From NCBI GenBank assembly GCA_030672555.1, contig DAOVGD010000144.1, forward strand, positions 1-13,987: a stretch of 13,987 nt of DNA. Direction: 5' to 3'. The notes below the pieces were generated by a model, which searched no databases, was not told where the DNA came from, and saw only the letters and a list, made by a program, of their open reading frames with translations. A program made the position numbers and the translations under genes. The DNA comes from Desulfobacterales bacterium (GTDB lineage: Bacteria > Desulfobacterota > Desulfobacteria > Desulfobacterales > C00003106). Of the stretch, positions 13,250 through 13,987 are shown in pieces; the stretch's first letter is position 1, and each line of letters begins with the position of its first letter.

Positions 13250-13987
13250 TTAAGTCTTTAATTTACTAATTTTCTTGATTTTCTGTCGAATATCGATTTC
13301 CTTAATCTGTTCCGTAGCCATTTTCCCCCACAGAGTGTCTTGGTAAGCCGATATCTTTCTAAGCAGCTCCAACGCGTTACCCGTTTTTTTCAATCGCCGA
13401 TAACATCCGGCAAGCCGAAACATCACCCCATGCTGTCCGGTCTCATCATCTTTTTCCTTCATCTCCAAGGCTGACTCTAAGGTCCTCGCAGCATTTAAAT
13501 TATCCCCTGTTGTTATATATAAGCCCCCCAAGCTTATGTACACGTCGTACAAATCTTCAAACGAGTTCTGTTTTGTCAATAAAGTAATCGCTTCTTTATA
13601 CCGTGTTATTGCTTGATTATATTTCTTGCTACCTTGTAGGGCTTCAGCAATACTTGTGACAATATCGGCTCTTGACAGCTTATTATGGTAATTAGCCAGG
13701 GCGATTTTTAGATTCTTTTCTGCCTCATTATATTTTTTTTCTCTTAATAAGATCTGACCTATTCGATAGTATGCGAATGGAACGTCTTTGTGGTCCGGAT
13801 ACTTCTGTACAAGATCCGCGAATAATCTCTGAGCGGTTTTTAGATCACTATTTCTGAACAAAGATTCTCCTAATCCGAACAGAAGCTCGGGTGGCCTGTC
13901 TTCCTCTAAGAAGAATTTATTGGCCTTTTGAAACATTGAAGAAGCTGAGTTGTGTAGACCTAACACTCTGTATGCTTCACCTACAGC
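13250..13987 (-). CDS. TPR-repeat protein (N-terminal part cut by window edge)
   Basis: The frame is open to the window edge, so these 245 residues are the C-terminal part of a longer protein. The first GTG at 13966 is internal, because AVGEAYR precedes it in frame. It shows tandem tetratricopeptide helices: LFGLGESLFRNSDLKTAQRLF, DVPFAYYRIGQILLREKKYN, then ADIVTSIAEALQGSKKYNQAI, DLYDVYISLGGLYITTGDNL and HGVMFRLAGCYRRLKKTGNA (each read here as a 20-21 residue unit). The end, YQDTLWGKMATEQIKEIDI, is a common tail of such proteins. TPRs bind other proteins; the partner is not shown. It precedes the flagellar activator by 207 bases filled with a nested palindrome, so a shared transcript is possible but not evident. 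No flagellar role can be assigned. Confidence 0.85.
   Translation of the reverse strand, partial: AVGEAYRVLGLHNSASSMFQKANKFFLEEDRPPELLFGLGESLFRNSDLKTAQRLFADLVQKYPDHKDVPFAYYRIGQILLREKKYNEAEKNLKIALANYHNKLSRADIVTSIAEALQGSKKYNQAITRYKEAITLLTKQNSFEDLYDVYISLGGLYITTGDNLNAARTLESALEMKEKDDETGQHGVMFRLAGCYRRLKKTGNALELLRKISAYQDTLWGKMATEQIKEIDIRQKIKKISKLKT

Overview
The window is a flagellar hook/basal-body gene block, read entirely from the minus strand (right to left). In transcription order it holds: the end of a TPR-repeat protein (cut by the right edge), a sigma-54-dependent response regulator, flgB, flgC, fliE, fliF, fliG, fliH, fliI, fliJ, a MotE-like membrane protein, fliK, flgD, and flgE (cut by the left edge). 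Gene order, the sigma-54 activator next to flgB, and the protein types fit a Gram-negative anaerobe of the former Deltaproteobacteria (Desulfobacterota). Nitrospirota or a similar phylum cannot be excluded from this window. Most genes look around 40-45% G+C by eye; flgE is clearly richer.

Layout. 13987-11693: TPR protein and activator. 11667-11652: a -24/-12 (sigma-54) promoter. 11535-10301: rod and MS-ring junction proteins FlgB, FlgC, FliE. 10192-4321: FliF (MS ring), FliG (switch), FliH/FliI/FliJ (export ATPase complex) and the MotE-like protein; fliF-fliG-fliH-fliI are joined by overlapping stop and start codons. 4047-4031: a second sigma-54 promoter. 3979-1: FliK (hook-length ruler), FlgD (hook cap), FlgE (hook). 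The two promoters divide the block into a rod/MS-ring/export unit and a hook unit. The activator just upstream is the obvious candidate to switch on both, as FlrC/FleR-type regulators do in other polarly flagellated bacteria.

The most unusual feature is between the genes. Every intergenic gap longer than about 80 nt (seven of seven) contains a long imperfect palindrome. Each arm is a short tandem array with a strict period of 7 or 8 bases, and the arms are complementary. The unit is homogeneous within a locus but differs between loci: GATTGAA-like, GTTGCGA-like, GGAATTGA-like, AGTTGAGT-like, AGTGATGG-like. One gap holds a period-7 palindrome nested in the loop of a period-8 palindrome. Several arms begin in or within a few bases of the stop codon of the upstream gene. 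No transposase, CRISPR, tRNA or rRNA is visible.
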